Assembly (NCBI RefSeq): GCF_947494555.1
Contig: NZ_CANLVF010000002.1
Span: 1,240,001-1,304,000, forward strand
Direction of reading: 5' to 3'
From: an uncultured Roseibium sp.
GTDB lineage: Bacteria > Pseudomonadota > Alphaproteobacteria > Rhizobiales > Stappiaceae
Length of the DNA stretch: 64,000 nt
The notes beneath the pieces are model-generated. The model did not search any database and was not told the DNA's origin. It saw only the letters and a program-made list of their open reading frames with translations. Below are positions 37,601-46,088 of the stretch, piece after piece; the first letter of the stretch is position 1, and each line of letters begins with the position of its first letter. The translations under genes and the position numbers were made by a program.

Positions 37601-37847
37601 CCGTCCGGTCACGATGACAGGACTTTGCTTCATCATCGGCGTTCTGCCGCTGGTCTTTGCAAGCGGAGCGGGCTCAGCGAGCCGGGTGTCGATCGGCCTT
37701 CCCGTCTTTGCCGGAATGATCCTCGACAGCACCATCGGTCTCTTGATGATTCCGGTCCTTTATGTTGCCGTTCAGGGTCTCAGGGAAAAGCTGTTCGGCA
37801 AGACCGGACATACCTCAGAGAAGACGCAGGTAAGTGCGGGTGGATAG
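34698..37847 (+). CDS. RND multidrug efflux permease (HAE1 family)
   Basis: The 1049-residue pump has the AcrB/MexB architecture. The first helix is at 10-28, a large periplasmic loop follows, and then the NFAL-VLSLIASLVGVI and FPGITGQIYLQFALTITVAF helices. The proton-relay acidic pair is in LVVDDAIVIIENTERIM near residue 405, and a second periplasmic loop runs from about 565 to 870. It exports hydrophobic compounds driven by protons. The operon structure (adaptor first, no outer channel) suggests a shared TolC-like channel. No terminator is visible after the stop. Confidence 0.94.
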   Translation: MLSKFFIDRPNFALVLSLIASLVGVIAIIFIPISEYPDVTPPQIVVTAQYPGADSGLIEKSVAIPIEEQVNGVDNMLYMSSTSSNSGSYQLTITFEVGTDPDIAAVNVQNRVALAEPTLPDPVKTLGVATQKQSANMLQVINLVSPDESRDAIFLSNYATIHMQDRLSRLPGVGSVSQFGPLDYSMRVWMNPEQMSALNLTATDLSNAIQAQNARATAGQIGGAPFAGPTDLQFTLKSQGLLETTDQFGDIVVSGDTSGQLVRLRDVARVELGSSSYAAYSALNNKPATSIAVYQSPGANALDVASLVTAELEKMKANFPEGVEYELLYDITKAVRASIEEILTTLAITTTLVVFVVFMFLMNWRAVIIPAVAIPVSLLGTLAVLYLIGFSANLITLFGIVLAITLVVDDAIVIIENTERIMSEEGLAPREATLKAMDQVTSPIVATTFVLLAVFVPVCFFPGITGQIYLQFALTITVAFCLSAVNALTLSPVLCSILLRKSDAKPPRFLGFFARFLDKLRDGYVWLVRIMIRNVALSLLILVAAGAATVFMFRETATGFVPLEDKGVLFANVQLPDGASLQRSDALAKEMTKVMREVDGVTDVISVTGFSIIAGEGSNYVTLIPILAPWDERKTTATQWYSILGELNAKLATFEEAIAFVFPLPPIDGLGISGGIAAQIQDDAGASVVDLGAVTNAVLAAANNDPIFMQVFSSLSANTPQYQVDLNRDKAEALGVDVSDIFTALQANLGSYYVNNFILDGKIFWVILASDAEYRQTLEDVGNIYVRGSSGDMIPLGTLVSLTPVIGPQSVTRYDMVRSAAVQGLTNTGFSTGDGIEAFQKVTEDVLPKGYSVEWTGMSLQEIEAGSYVIYIFLLAFLFAYLCLVAQYESWLLPIAVMLSAVFAVCGAMIPLYLIDVLNNNIYAQIGMVLLIGLAAKKAIMLVEFSRNCRDEGMSITEAAISAAHTRFRPVTMTGLCFIIGVLPLVFASGAGSASRVSIGLPVFAGMILDSTIGLLMIPVLYVAVQGLREKLFGKTGHTSEKTQVSAGG

Positions 37848-37927
37848 TTGAGAATTGTGAACTGACTCATTGCAGGCATCCGACAACCATCCGTCTGGCT
37901 CCTGCTTGAGATTACGGCGACCTGCTT

Positions 37928-38190
37928 ATACCAAGCTCAAGAAATAAGAACCGATCTGACCGGGTTTGAAGGCTGTTCGGCAAGAAGCAGGTTGCAGCGC
38001 GATATGGTTTATCGTCCAAAACCTGCGACGCGGCAGAACAGCCTTCAAACGTGGCCTTCGGTGGCCTGTTCCGGCTCTCCGGACGGCGTTGCCTTGTTTG
38101 AACGGCCAACCAGGCCGTCCTGCACAAAGCGCCTTGCCGGCAAACCGGAACAACGCCATCAGATAGGTCCTTATTTCTTGAGCTTGGTAT
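37928..38190. mobile_element. 263-bp structured inverted-repeat element (MITE-like)
   Basis: The outer ends, 37928-37959 and 38159-38190, are inverted repeats identical at 30 of 32 positions; the first 21 bases from each end (ATACCAAGCTCAAGAAATAA and G) are the same. Inside are nested stems: 37964-37978 with 38036-38050 (15 bp perfect), 37987-37993 with 38020-38026 (7 bp), 38085-38091 with 38151-38157, and 38102-38107 with 38113-38118. It encodes no convincing protein. The ends are bounded by TA, as in IS630/mariner-type MITEs. It abuts the stop codon of the nitroreductase gene. Confidence 0.75.
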
Positions 38191-38774
38191 TACTGCCACG
38201 TTCCGGCGAAGGCGATTTCGCTTAAAGGCATGCGCTGACTTGGTGTCTCACGCTCCTGCAGGCTTTCGGAAAGGTTGCCGGGGTCCCCGCGTTTGCCAAT
38301 TGCGATCGCGACTTCCGGTTTGAATCGCTGCGGCACCCCAAGCCGGTCATGGATCTCATCCCTCAGGATCCCAGCCATTGCATGCGTGTGATAGCCGAGT
38401 GTTGTCGCCTGAAGCGCGACATGGGCCCATGCTGTCCCGGCATCGAAGGAATGGGTTCCACTCGGCCGGTTCGGCTTGCCATTCTTGCCGTCCACTTCGC
38501 TATCCGAAAAAAGATACAAAAGAGCCGATGCGTGCTGCGCCCAGTCGAGATTGAACGGGTTGAGCAGATCGACAAGCTTCTGCCAATCGGCATCCTGCCG
38601 GCGTGCATAAACAAAGCGCCAGGGCTGTATGTTGAAGGCAGACGGTGCCCATCGCGCTGCCTCGAGAATAATTTTCAGGTCGGCTTCGGGCATTTCGGAA
38701 GCGTCGAAAGCGCGCGGCGACCACCGCGCGATGAACAGGTCCTTGACGGGATGATCGGGATTTCGGCCAGACAT
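38190..38774 (-). CDS. Nitroreductase-family flavoprotein
   Basis: The 194-residue protein has the flavin-binding pattern FIARWSPRAFDASEMP near the N-terminus, ILEAARWAPSAFNIQPWRFV near 36-55 and TAWAHVALQATTLGYHTH near 115. It is an FMN-dependent reductase of nitro or quinone groups, substrate unknown. GGAG precedes the ATG at 38774. The frame runs 103 codons further upstream into the neighbouring gene, but that is not used. Its last base pair lies at the end of the inverted-repeat element, which supplies part of the stop codon. Confidence 0.88.
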   Translation of the reverse strand: MSGRNPDHPVKDLFIARWSPRAFDASEMPEADLKIILEAARWAPSAFNIQPWRFVYARRQDADWQKLVDLLNPFNLDWAQHASALLYLFSDSEVDGKNGKPNRPSGTHSFDAGTAWAHVALQATTLGYHTHAMAGILRDEIHDRLGVPQRFKPEVAIAIGKRGDPGNLSESLQERETPSQRMPLSEIAFAGTWQ

Positions 38775-38874
38775 GGATGGTATCTCCAAAACGATCCGGG
38801 CTTCTAACCTGTCCGGACGCTTCGGAGATAGCTGTATTTCATATTGAGATACAGAAACGCGACACAAAGATCGG

Positions 38875-39795
38875 TCAGTTGACTGGGACCGCTTGCGCTG
38901 CCCTCTCCGGGCGCGCCCCGGGCGCCGGAGCAACCAAAATAGCCGACAGGACAAGAAGGGCACAAACCATTTCGAGCACGCCGAATTTTTCACCAAAAAC
39001 AAACCAGCCGACCAGAAACATCGTTGGCAACTCGAAACTGCCGGCCGCCGCTGTTCGCATCGGACCAATTTTCTGGCATGCAACTGTGTACATGAGCTGC
39101 GGGATCAGCGCGGTAATCAGTCCCATGAGTACCACCAGCCACCAACCGTCAAGGGTGGACGGCAGGAGCGCACCTCCGCTTTCCTGAAGGGCAAGAGGCA
39201 GGAGCCCCAGGATCGAACCGATCAATGTGCTGACGGCGCGTTCCAGCGAACTGAGATCGCGGGCAAGTCCACTCAGGACGACGATCAGAAAACCAAAGGC
39301 GACCGGTGTCGGAATAGCCCAGACCAGAACCGCAAAGACTTCCGGGGACAGAGACGCCGGGTCGAGCAGAAGCGCAGCCGCACCGATCACAAGACCAGCT
39401 GCCGCAAAGGTTCTCCAGGACAGCGCCTGCTTGAGCAATACCCATGCAAAGAATGCTGCGAATGCGGGGTAGGACATATAGACCACGCCAGCAGCTGCCA
39501 GTGGCGCAACGCTGATTGCTTCCACGTATCCGATCATGCTGAGTGCGAAAACAGCTCCAGCGGCGCCCAGCAGCAGCGCGGGACCTCGCTTGTGCCTGGC
39601 TCTTGGAACGAATGGCAGCAAGACAAGGACCGAGATTCCGTAACGGTAGAGCGCGATCGTCGCCGGACCCGTTCCCATGTCCTGCAATTCACGGACAAAA
39701 ACCGGCACGAGGCCGAAACAAAGCGAGGCCGCGATGATCGTGAGTGTGGCCACTGCCGGACTGAAGCTGACTCGGGGAAGCGAAAGGTTTGACAT
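38875..39795 (-). CDS. DMT-superfamily EamA exporter
   Basis: This 306-residue protein has ten hydrophobic segments arranged as two EamA repeats (for example FVRELQDMGTGPATIALYRY and KIGPMRTAAAGSFELPTMFL). It probably exports a small metabolite such as an amino acid. It is divergent from a LysR gene with a 78-base shared region full of dyads. The pair is probably a regulator with its target exporter. Confidence 0.88.
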   Translation of the reverse strand: MSNLSLPRVSFSPAVATLTIIAASLCFGLVPVFVRELQDMGTGPATIALYRYGISVLVLLPFVPRARHKRGPALLLGAAGAVFALSMIGYVEAISVAPLAAAGVVYMSYPAFAAFFAWVLLKQALSWRTFAAAGLVIGAAALLLDPASLSPEVFAVLVWAIPTPVAFGFLIVVLSGLARDLSSLERAVSTLIGSILGLLPLALQESGGALLPSTLDGWWLVVLMGLITALIPQLMYTVACQKIGPMRTAAAGSFELPTMFLVGWFVFGEKFGVLEMVCALLVLSAILVAPAPGARPERAAQAVPVN

Positions 39796-39813
39796 GCATT
39801 TTTGTTACCTCGC

Positions 39814-39858
39814 ATTTCATCATAAATGAAATTCTTAGTTTTCATTCTTTTCATGAAA
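39814..39858. promoter_or_regulatory. Dyad sites between the EamA exporter gene and divergent lysR
   Basis: ATTTCAT-N5-ATGAAAT occupies 39814-39832 (7-bp perfect arms). TTTCATGAAA, a 10-bp palindrome, is at 39849-39858. Both share the TTTCAT/ATGAAA half-site. They lie in the 78-base divergent intergenic region and are candidate LysR binding sites. Confidence 0.6.
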
Positions 39859-39873
39859 TGATTTCATACACTC

Positions 39874-40839
39874 ATGATTCCAAAGCTTGCCATTCACCAT
39901 TTGACACTGCTCTCCGCCATTCAGGAAACGGGGAGCATGACACTTTCTGCCGCGCGTCTTGGGATTACCCAGTCCGCGGCCTCCCACAGGCTGCGTGAAG
40001 CGGAACGCCGGGTCGGGCTCACGCTCGTCCAACGCGGCGAGTCAGGTCTGCATCTGACGTCTGGAGGCGAACGATTGCGCCGCCTGGGAGAGACTTTTCT
40101 TGCGGAACTTTTTCGGCTCGAGCAGGAACTCGAGGCCTCCGAGCAGGAAAAACGTATCCTTGTGCGGTTGGGTCAGGCGACTTATAGCCGATTCCACTGG
40201 TTTCCGGCCTTTCTGGAATACCTGGAGAAGGAGGACCGTGGACTGACGGTCGATTTGTCGGCTAGTGCGACGTCGCACCCGTTGGCATCGCTGGTCAACG
40301 GGTCGGTTGACGTTTCGCTGTTTTTTGGACGGGAACCCGCCCATGCCCAGTTCACGTCCGTCAAGCTTGGATCCGACCCGATCGTGGCAGTCATGTCGAG
40401 ACACCACGCGCTTGCGGCGGAACCGGTGGTCAACAGTCTCAATATGGGGGACGAACGCTTTTTCGTTTACCCGCTTGCCGCCGAACCCGGCTTTGACTGG
40501 ACAACGCTCCTCGGCCCACCCGTTGAACCCTTCAGGCGTCTGACATCAATGCCGACCCCTGAGGCGGTCATAGACCTCGTGCGCGCCAATTTCGGGGTTG
40601 CGCTGTTCAGTCAGTGGGCCATCGAACCGGAGTTGGCAGACGGCACACTTGTTGCCAGACCCATTGCCGACGAGGGCATGTTTCTCGACTGGTGGTGCGT
40701 CAGGCGGGCATCCGATCCAGACGACAGTCCGGCAGCCCTTCTTGCGGATGCCCTTTTGACATGGAGCAGATTGTCCGACCGGGCGCTGTCCACGCTCGGG
40801 TTCGGCGCGGAGGAACCAACCGCTGAAAACATGTCGTAA
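39874..40839 (+). CDS. LysR-family transcriptional regulator
   Basis: The 321-residue protein has a LysR winged helix-turn-helix at residues 5-62 (LTLLSAIQETGSMTLSAARL, then ITQSAASHRLREAERRVG). An effector-binding domain runs from about 95. The N-terminal part resembles MetR-type regulators. It is divergent from the EamA exporter gene and probably controls it through the TTTCAT dyads between them. Effector unknown. Confidence 0.9.
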   Translation: MIPKLAIHHLTLLSAIQETGSMTLSAARLGITQSAASHRLREAERRVGLTLVQRGESGLHLTSGGERLRRLGETFLAELFRLEQELEASEQEKRILVRLGQATYSRFHWFPAFLEYLEKEDRGLTVDLSASATSHPLASLVNGSVDVSLFFGREPAHAQFTSVKLGSDPIVAVMSRHHALAAEPVVNSLNMGDERFFVYPLAAEPGFDWTTLLGPPVEPFRRLTSMPTPEAVIDLVRANFGVALFSQWAIEPELADGTLVARPIADEGMFLDWWCVRRASDPDDSPAALLADALLTWSRLSDRALSTLGFGAEEPTAENMS

Positions 40840-40935
40840 ATTCAGTTATGTTAATCTCGCGAAGCTGCCTTAAGGTGATAACCGTTTTGGGGGCATGTCG
40901 GCCCGGGTCCCGCTAGGCATGAGGAACGTCGCAGA

Positions 40936-42288
40936 ATGGCATTATCCGAAAAAGAGCGCAAACGAGGCCTTGTTCTTGCCGTCGGGTGCCTCGGCGGCCT
41001 CGTTATGCTCGATGAGACTGTCCTGGGCGTTTCCCTGCCGGCCATTCGCGAACACTTTCAGCTTTCCGCGACAACTTCACACTGGATCATCAACGCGTAT
41101 ATGCTCGCGTTCACCTGCTTTGCCGCTGTCGGCGGCAAAGCCATCGACCTGTTCGGCTTCCGGCCCGCGCTCATAGCCTGCAGCATCGTCTTAGCCGTCT
41201 CAAGCCTCGTTGCGGGCTTCGCAGACAGCATTTCCATCCTGATTTCGATGCGCGTTGTTCAGGGCTTTTGTGCCGCCATCATGTTTCCCATGACGCTTGC
41301 CGCTGCAACACTGACTTTCGATGAGAACGAGCGCGGCAGGGCGATTGGGACTCTCGCCTCCATGGCGACGATATTTCTGGCAGCAGGCCCGTTGCTCGGC
41401 GGCATTCTGACGGACTTTCTGTCTTGGCGCTGGGTTTTCTGGATCAACATTCCTGTTGTTGTCACAGGATGCGTTCTTGCCTGCATCCTCTGGCGCAATC
41501 CGGAAAAGCCGCGACCACGCCCGGTCGTCGACCCGATTGGCCTGGTTCTTCTTCTGATAGGGCTTACGGCATTCATCTTCGGCCTGATGGAAGGTCCGGA
41601 CTTTGGCTGGATTTCACCCGTTATCGCAGGAACGATTGTCGGTGGAATTGTTGGACTTGCGGTTTTTGTCGTTTACGAAGCCCGAAAAGCCAAACCGCTG
41701 ATCGACGTTCGCCTTTTCAAACTGCCCCCGTTTCATGCAAGCACAATGATTATCCTGCTTACGCAGATGAGCAAGATCGTGGTTGCCATCTACGTTCCGC
41801 ACTTTCTCCAGCTTGAGTTATCCTATTCCGCGTTCTGGGCTGGACTTGGCACCGTGATCGCTGTTTTGCCCATGCCGATCCTGGCAGCTCCTGCGGGCAA
41901 TTTCTCTGACAAATACGGGTCACGAAAACCGGTACTCGTTTCAATGGCGTTGCTTGCCGTCTCGTGCATCCTGGTCGGCGTCGTGATGCTCCTCGACAAT
42001 TATTGGGTGCTGGCACCGGCCTTGCTGCTGTGGGGTGTTTTCCTGCCCTTCGCCATGATCCCGACAGGGCGTATCACGGCAAATGCGGTCCCGAGGGACA
42101 AACAGGGCGAAGTCAGTGGCCTCATTATCAGCGCACGGCTCGTCGGCGGTACGCTCGGCGTGACGCTCGGAAGCGTGCTTTTGGCGATGGGAGCCGATTT
42201 CACCTCGATATTCGTGACCATGGGCGTCCTGCTCGCGCTCGCGTGCGCCTACAGCTCCATCGCACTGGAACATGATTCAACGCCATAG
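40936..42288 (+). CDS. MFS multidrug exporter (DHA2-like, 14 TM)
   Basis: The 450-residue transporter has motif A-like GGKAIDLFGFRPALIACSIV near 66-85, and RVVQGFCAAIMFPMTLAA near 107. About 14 hydrophobic segments are present, with WRWVFWINIPV near 157, typical of EmrB/QacA-type drug exporters. GAGGAAC precedes the ATG. It is in the same direction as the following hemolysin III gene, 15 bases away, but the two are not obviously related. Substrate unknown. Confidence 0.9.
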   Translation: MALSEKERKRGLVLAVGCLGGLVMLDETVLGVSLPAIREHFQLSATTSHWIINAYMLAFTCFAAVGGKAIDLFGFRPALIACSIVLAVSSLVAGFADSISILISMRVVQGFCAAIMFPMTLAAATLTFDENERGRAIGTLASMATIFLAAGPLLGGILTDFLSWRWVFWINIPVVVTGCVLACILWRNPEKPRPRPVVDPIGLVLLLIGLTAFIFGLMEGPDFGWISPVIAGTIVGGIVGLAVFVVYEARKAKPLIDVRLFKLPPFHASTMIILLTQMSKIVVAIYVPHFLQLELSYSAFWAGLGTVIAVLPMPILAAPAGNFSDKYGSRKPVLVSMALLAVSCILVGVVMLLDNYWVLAPALLLWGVFLPFAMIPTGRITANAVPRDKQGEVSGLIISARLVGGTLGVTLGSVLLAMGADFTSIFVTMGVLLALACAYSSIALEHDSTP

Positions 42289-42303
42289 CCAGGAAACAAC
42301 TGC

Positions 42304-42948
42304 ATGACGGAATTCAGGGCGCAGACCCTTGCAGAAATGATTGCCGACGGTGCAATACACGCACTCGGCATCTTCCTCGGTCTCACTGCTTCCGTCGTCC
42401 TTGCAGTAACCCTGTGGAACAATGATGACCCCACACGGCAAATCACCGTGATGATCTACGCTGCCTGCCTGATGACCATGCTCATCTGTTCTGCGCTCTA
42501 CAACATGCTGGCCAAGGATCACAAGTCAGGTCTCTTGAGGCGGCTCGATCACGCGGCAATTTTCCTGATGATCGCAGGCACATACACGCCGCTTGCCGCC
42601 GTCATCATCGGCGGCTGGACCGGCGGTGTTCTGCTGGCCATCGTGTGGACCGGCGCCTTGACCGGCGCGCTGCTGAAGCTGGTGCATCTGACGCGTACCG
42701 AACGCCTGACCCTGCCGATTTATCTCGGCCTTGGATGGGTGGTCGTCTTTGCGGCCAATCCACTTATCGAGAAAGCGTCGGCATTCGGTTTTTACATGAT
42801 CCTCGCGGGCGGATTGCTCTATACGATCGGCACGATCTTCTATGCGTGGAAGCGTCTACCCTTCCAGAATGCCATCTGGCATGCGTTCGTGCTCGCCGCC
42901 GCCGTTTGCCACTTCGGCGCGGTTCTCCACGATGTGGCGCTTACATAG
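42304..42948 (+). CDS. Hemolysin III / PAQR family membrane protein
   Basis: The 214-residue protein has seven hydrophobic segments and the family motifs: an early ADGAIHALGIFLGL, then MTMLICSALYNMLAKDH, LDHAAIFLMIAGTYTPLA near 80-97 and the terminal HAFVLAAAVCHFGAVLHDV. These conserved histidine, serine and aspartate residues form the putative metal hydrolase site of the superfamily. The name hemolysin is historical; the role in bacteria is probably membrane homeostasis. AGGAAA precedes the start. Confidence 0.88.
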   Translation: MTEFRAQTLAEMIADGAIHALGIFLGLTASVVLAVTLWNNDDPTRQITVMIYAACLMTMLICSALYNMLAKDHKSGLLRRLDHAAIFLMIAGTYTPLAAVIIGGWTGGVLLAIVWTGALTGALLKLVHLTRTERLTLPIYLGLGWVVVFAANPLIEKASAFGFYMILAGGLLYTIGTIFYAWKRLPFQNAIWHAFVLAAAVCHFGAVLHDVALT

Positions 42949-42968
42949 GTTTGCCTGGGCATTCAGTA

Positions 42969-43664
42969 TTATGCTTCGGCGTTGGGGTCCTTGCCCAGAA
43001 CCACCACCTTCGTGCGCAGCGGAACGCGATTGAACAGGTCGATCACATCCTGCTGCCACATCCGGATACAGCCGGAAGAAACGCTCTTGCCGATCGACGA
43101 CGGCTGGTTTGTTCCATGGATCCGGTAGAGCGTGTCCGTTGATCCCTGCCAGAGATCCATGGCGCGCGCGCCAAGCGGATTTCTGAGACCGGGCGGAAAG
43201 CCTTTTTCCCAATACCGTTCCAGAGACGGCTTGCGTGCAATCATTTCACGTGGAGGGCGCCAGATCGGGTGTTCCCGCTTGACGCGGATCAGCGCATCGC
43301 CGTTCCAGGCAAACCCGGCACGGCCGACGCCAATGCCATATCGAAGCGCTTTCTTGTTGCCGAGCGTCCAATAAAGGTAGTTGTTGTAGGGATCGACGAT
43401 GATCGTGCCAGGCATTTCGCGGGTTCGGTACTCCACGACCTGACGCAGGTAGCTCTCGTCGAAACTCTGGTAGTTCACCGCAGGCCAGGTGTAATCGCCG
43501 TCGGGCAGCTCCGCGTAAGCGGTGGCATAGTCGAAACTCTCGTCCGGCAATTCCGCCTGATCCGGCAGGCCGACCACCGTCTGGCACCCGGTCAGGGCAG
43601 CACCTGTGAGCAACAGGCTGCCGGTCATCAATGTGCGGCGTGAGAGCAGTCCAGTCTCGGTCAC
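42969..43664 (-). CDS. L,D-transpeptidase lipoprotein (YkuD domain)
   Basis: The 231-residue protein starts with LSRRTLMTG and a lipobox ending in Cys27 (LLLTGAALTGC), so it is a Tat-style or Sec lipoprotein. The YkuD domain begins near residue 85. The catalytic motif HGTNQPSSIGKS-x5-GCIRM near 180-200 includes the active cysteine. It makes 3-3 cross-links or attaches proteins to peptidoglycan. I chose the GTG at 43664, because AAGGAG lies nine bases before it. A longer ATG start at 43709 lacks such a site. Confidence 0.9.
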   Translation of the reverse strand: MTETGLLSRRTLMTGSLLLTGAALTGCQTVVGLPDQAELPDESFDYATAYAELPDGDYTWPAVNYQSFDESYLRQVVEYRTREMPGTIIVDPYNNYLYWTLGNKKALRYGIGVGRAGFAWNGDALIRVKREHPIWRPPREMIARKPSLERYWEKGFPPGLRNPLGARAMDLWQGSTDTLYRIHGTNQPSSIGKSVSSGCIRMWQQDVIDLFNRVPLRTKVVVLGKDPNAEA

Positions 43665-43856
43665 TGACAAATTCTCCTTCGGCGGCATGCCTTGCATCAT
43701 GACGCCCAAAAAATCCGGCCCTTTTCTTGGGCCAGCTTTTCAACAGTTGCAAGTCACATTCTAACAAGTGCCTTACATTCTGTGCATGAATGCCTAAATT
43801 GGGTTCACAACCCTGTCATCCCGTTTCGGGCGCCCAGCTGTATTCAAGGACATTTC

Positions 43857-44924
43857 GTGCCAAACGACGTTTCAAAGAACCTGTTTCCTGTTTTCGATGG
43901 TCACAACGACACACTGCTCAAACTTGAGATTGACGCGATCAAGGGTCAGGAGCGCAGTTTTTTCGATCGTTCGGAGAAGGGCCATGTCGATTTTGAACGT
44001 GCGCGGGAGGCAAACTTCGCTGGCGGTCTCTTTGCCATGTTTGTCCCGTCCAACCCGGATCAGGATTTCTCCAAGGCTTTTGACCCGAACAACCCGGTGA
44101 ATTTCCAGGAAGTGCCGCAGGACCAGGCACTCGCGTTCACAAATCGGCTGTTTGAACGCGCCGAAAGCATTGCGGCCGCATCATCGGGTACCGTTGTCAT
44201 CTGCAAGTCGCCGGGCGAAAACCTGGAAGCTGTTCATGCAGGCAAAATAGCGGTGAGCCTCCATATCGAAGGCGCCGAAGCCATCGACACGGATTTCCGC
44301 GTCCTCGAGGACTTCTACCGGCGGGGCTTGCGCTCCATTGGACTGGTGTGGAGCCGCGCAAACGCGTTTGGATACGGTGTTCCGATGTCTCACCCGGCGT
44401 CTCCGGATATCGGCCCTGGCCTGACAGATGCCGGGCGCGAACTCGTCCGGACATGCAACAAGCTTGGCGTTCTTTTGGATGTTTCACATCTCAACGAAAA
44501 GGGGTTCTGGGATCTTGCGAAGATCACGGACAGGCCGATTGTCGCCAGTCATTCAAATGCGCATGCCATTTGCGCAAGCAGCAGAAACCTCACGGACGCA
44601 CAGCTAGCTGCCATCAGGGAAAGCGGCGGTCTTGCCGGCGTCAATTTCCATGTCGGCTTTCTCCGGCCCGACGGCGGCTACAAAAAAGACACGCCGTTGG
44701 ATGTTGTTGCGGACCATATCGCTTATCTGACAGATCACCTGGGCGAGGACCATGTCGGATTGGGTTCCGATTTCGACGGCTGCATGCCGCCGAAAGATCT
44801 TCATGACGTAACCGGTCTGCCATTGCTCTTCGAACTGTTGCAAGCGCGCGGCTTCAATTCGCAATCGCTTGAAAAGCTTGCATACCGGAACTGGATATCA
44901 ATGCTGGAGCAGGCTGCGGCCTAG
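43857..44924 (+). CDS. Membrane dipeptidase (renal dipeptidase family)
   Basis: The 355-residue enzyme has the zinc-site pattern of the amidohydrolase-like dipeptidase family: FDGHNDTLL near 14-22, SLHIEGAEAIDTDFR near 135, DVSHLNEKGFWDLA near 205, SHSNAHAICASSRNLTD near 227 and GLGSDFDG near 300. It hydrolyses dipeptides, including D-residue forms in some members. I use the GTG at 43857 with AAGGA upstream; the frame is open for 55 codons before it, without the family's features. Located next to the GntR and Opp genes, it may process imported peptides. Confidence 0.9.
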   Translation: MPNDVSKNLFPVFDGHNDTLLKLEIDAIKGQERSFFDRSEKGHVDFERAREANFAGGLFAMFVPSNPDQDFSKAFDPNNPVNFQEVPQDQALAFTNRLFERAESIAAASSGTVVICKSPGENLEAVHAGKIAVSLHIEGAEAIDTDFRVLEDFYRRGLRSIGLVWSRANAFGYGVPMSHPASPDIGPGLTDAGRELVRTCNKLGVLLDVSHLNEKGFWDLAKITDRPIVASHSNAHAICASSRNLTDAQLAAIRESGGLAGVNFHVGFLRPDGGYKKDTPLDVVADHIAYLTDHLGEDHVGLGSDFDGCMPPKDLHDVTGLPLLFELLQARGFNSQSLEKLAYRNWISMLEQAAA

Positions 44925-45301
44925 ACTGGCCGGCGCCAACAGGAATTCGAAGCTGCCGCCTGACTGCTCGCATTTTTGTTACTGGAGATCCCATTTTCTG
45001 GGTTGCCATCGTTCAACTCAAGCTGGAAGTTATCGATATCAGCAAATCTGACAGTCGTTTAAGTATCAATTCTGCCGCTGCGTTTTTTTTGAGAAAATAC
45101 TGATTTTAGTGCGGCAAGACTCCAAGAAGCGTGGACAGATCATACGAGACGGAGAGAAGGCTGAAAATCATAGGCTGACGCCATTGACCGACTGACTGCT
45201 GCTGGCGGAAAATCGGAAGATAGCGGGTGTCCAGGCTGGCTTTTGCCGGTTGGGGCACTTCTGGTGCAGCGAAATCTGATGCCAGTGGCGGGGGCAACAA
45301 A
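44925..45301. other. Gap between dipeptidase and GntR genes
   Basis: About 375 bases. An in-frame GTG at 45227 would lengthen the GntR product by 25 residues. No terminator or clear operator was identified. A T-rich run is present at about 45085-45092. Confidence 0.35.
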
Positions 45302-46066
45302 GTGACCATTGACGTTGCTGCGGAAAAGACGTCGCAAGCAAGAGATGTTTCGGGTGACAAGCGTACCCGCAAGTCAGAGTCTGTGTTTCAGGACCTGAAA
45401 GGCCGAATTCTGACTGGGCAGCTGACACCCGACAGTCCAATGACCGAGCAAATGCTCGCGAAAGATTATGCCTGCTCGCAGAGCACCATACGCGAAGCCC
45501 TCATGCTATTGCAGGAATGCGGGCTTGTGGTTCGACGAGGCTACCAGGGAACCTTCGTGACAGACCCTTCGGTATCCGAAGCCATGCTTTTGCTGCGCCT
45601 GAGGGTGAGCATCGAAACCACCGGTCTGATTGAAGCTGCCGAGGCGATTTCTTCAGATGACCTTGCCGAACTGCGCAAGCTCGACCAGCAGTTCGTGGAA
45701 TCGCGCCGTCAGCGAAACACATTCGCCTGTGCTGAAATCGACAGGGATTTTCACCTTCAGATTTTCAAACGCGCCGGCATGACGGCGTTGGAACCGATGC
45801 TGGTGAGAACCGCCATGATGCTGCAGCGGATCATGCTGCCCAATCCGAGACCGGACGATTCCTGGACACACCCCAACGTTGTACAGCACGATAACGTTCT
45901 GGACGCCCTGGAAGCAAAAGACGTCGACGCGGCTACGAAGTCGTTAAAGTCCCACATTTTTGCCAGCGCAACCCTGCTGGCGCCGCGCTACTATGGTAAC
46001 GATCCGGAACGACTGCAGGCGCTGTGTGAAAAGGAACCGGACCAGATTTTTCTAGAAATGCGCTGA
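45302..46066 (+). CDS. GntR-family regulator, FadR (FCD) subfamily
   Basis: The 254-residue protein has a winged helix-turn-helix (SVFQDLKGRILTGQLTPDSP and YACSQSTIREALMLLQECGL) at about residues 27-85, and a helical FCD effector domain with the metal-type residues AEIDRDFHLQIFKRAG and HDNVLDALEAKDVDAA. I chose the GTG at 45302, which has GGCGGGGGC before it. GTG at 45227 is also possible. The gene converges with the Opp importer operon, ending 22 bases from it. It is a candidate regulator of the operon and the dipeptidase. Confidence 0.88.
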   Translation: MTIDVAAEKTSQARDVSGDKRTRKSESVFQDLKGRILTGQLTPDSPMTEQMLAKDYACSQSTIREALMLLQECGLVVRRGYQGTFVTDPSVSEAMLLLRLRVSIETTGLIEAAEAISSDDLAELRKLDQQFVESRRQRNTFACAEIDRDFHLQIFKRAGMTALEPMLVRTAMMLQRIMLPNPRPDDSWTHPNVVQHDNVLDALEAKDVDAATKSLKSHIFASATLLAPRYYGNDPERLQALCEKEPDQIFLEMR

Positions 46067-46088
46067 GTTTCAGATCATGTCGCCGGCA

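Noticed and set aside
37912..38225. Several short frames on both strands within the inverted-repeat element
   Set aside because: They arise from the symmetric sequence; no ribosome sites and no protein features.
42969..43709. ATG start at 43709 for the L,D-transpeptidase
   Set aside because: No ribosome site before it; GTG at 43664 has AAGGAG at proper distance and begins the signal peptide.
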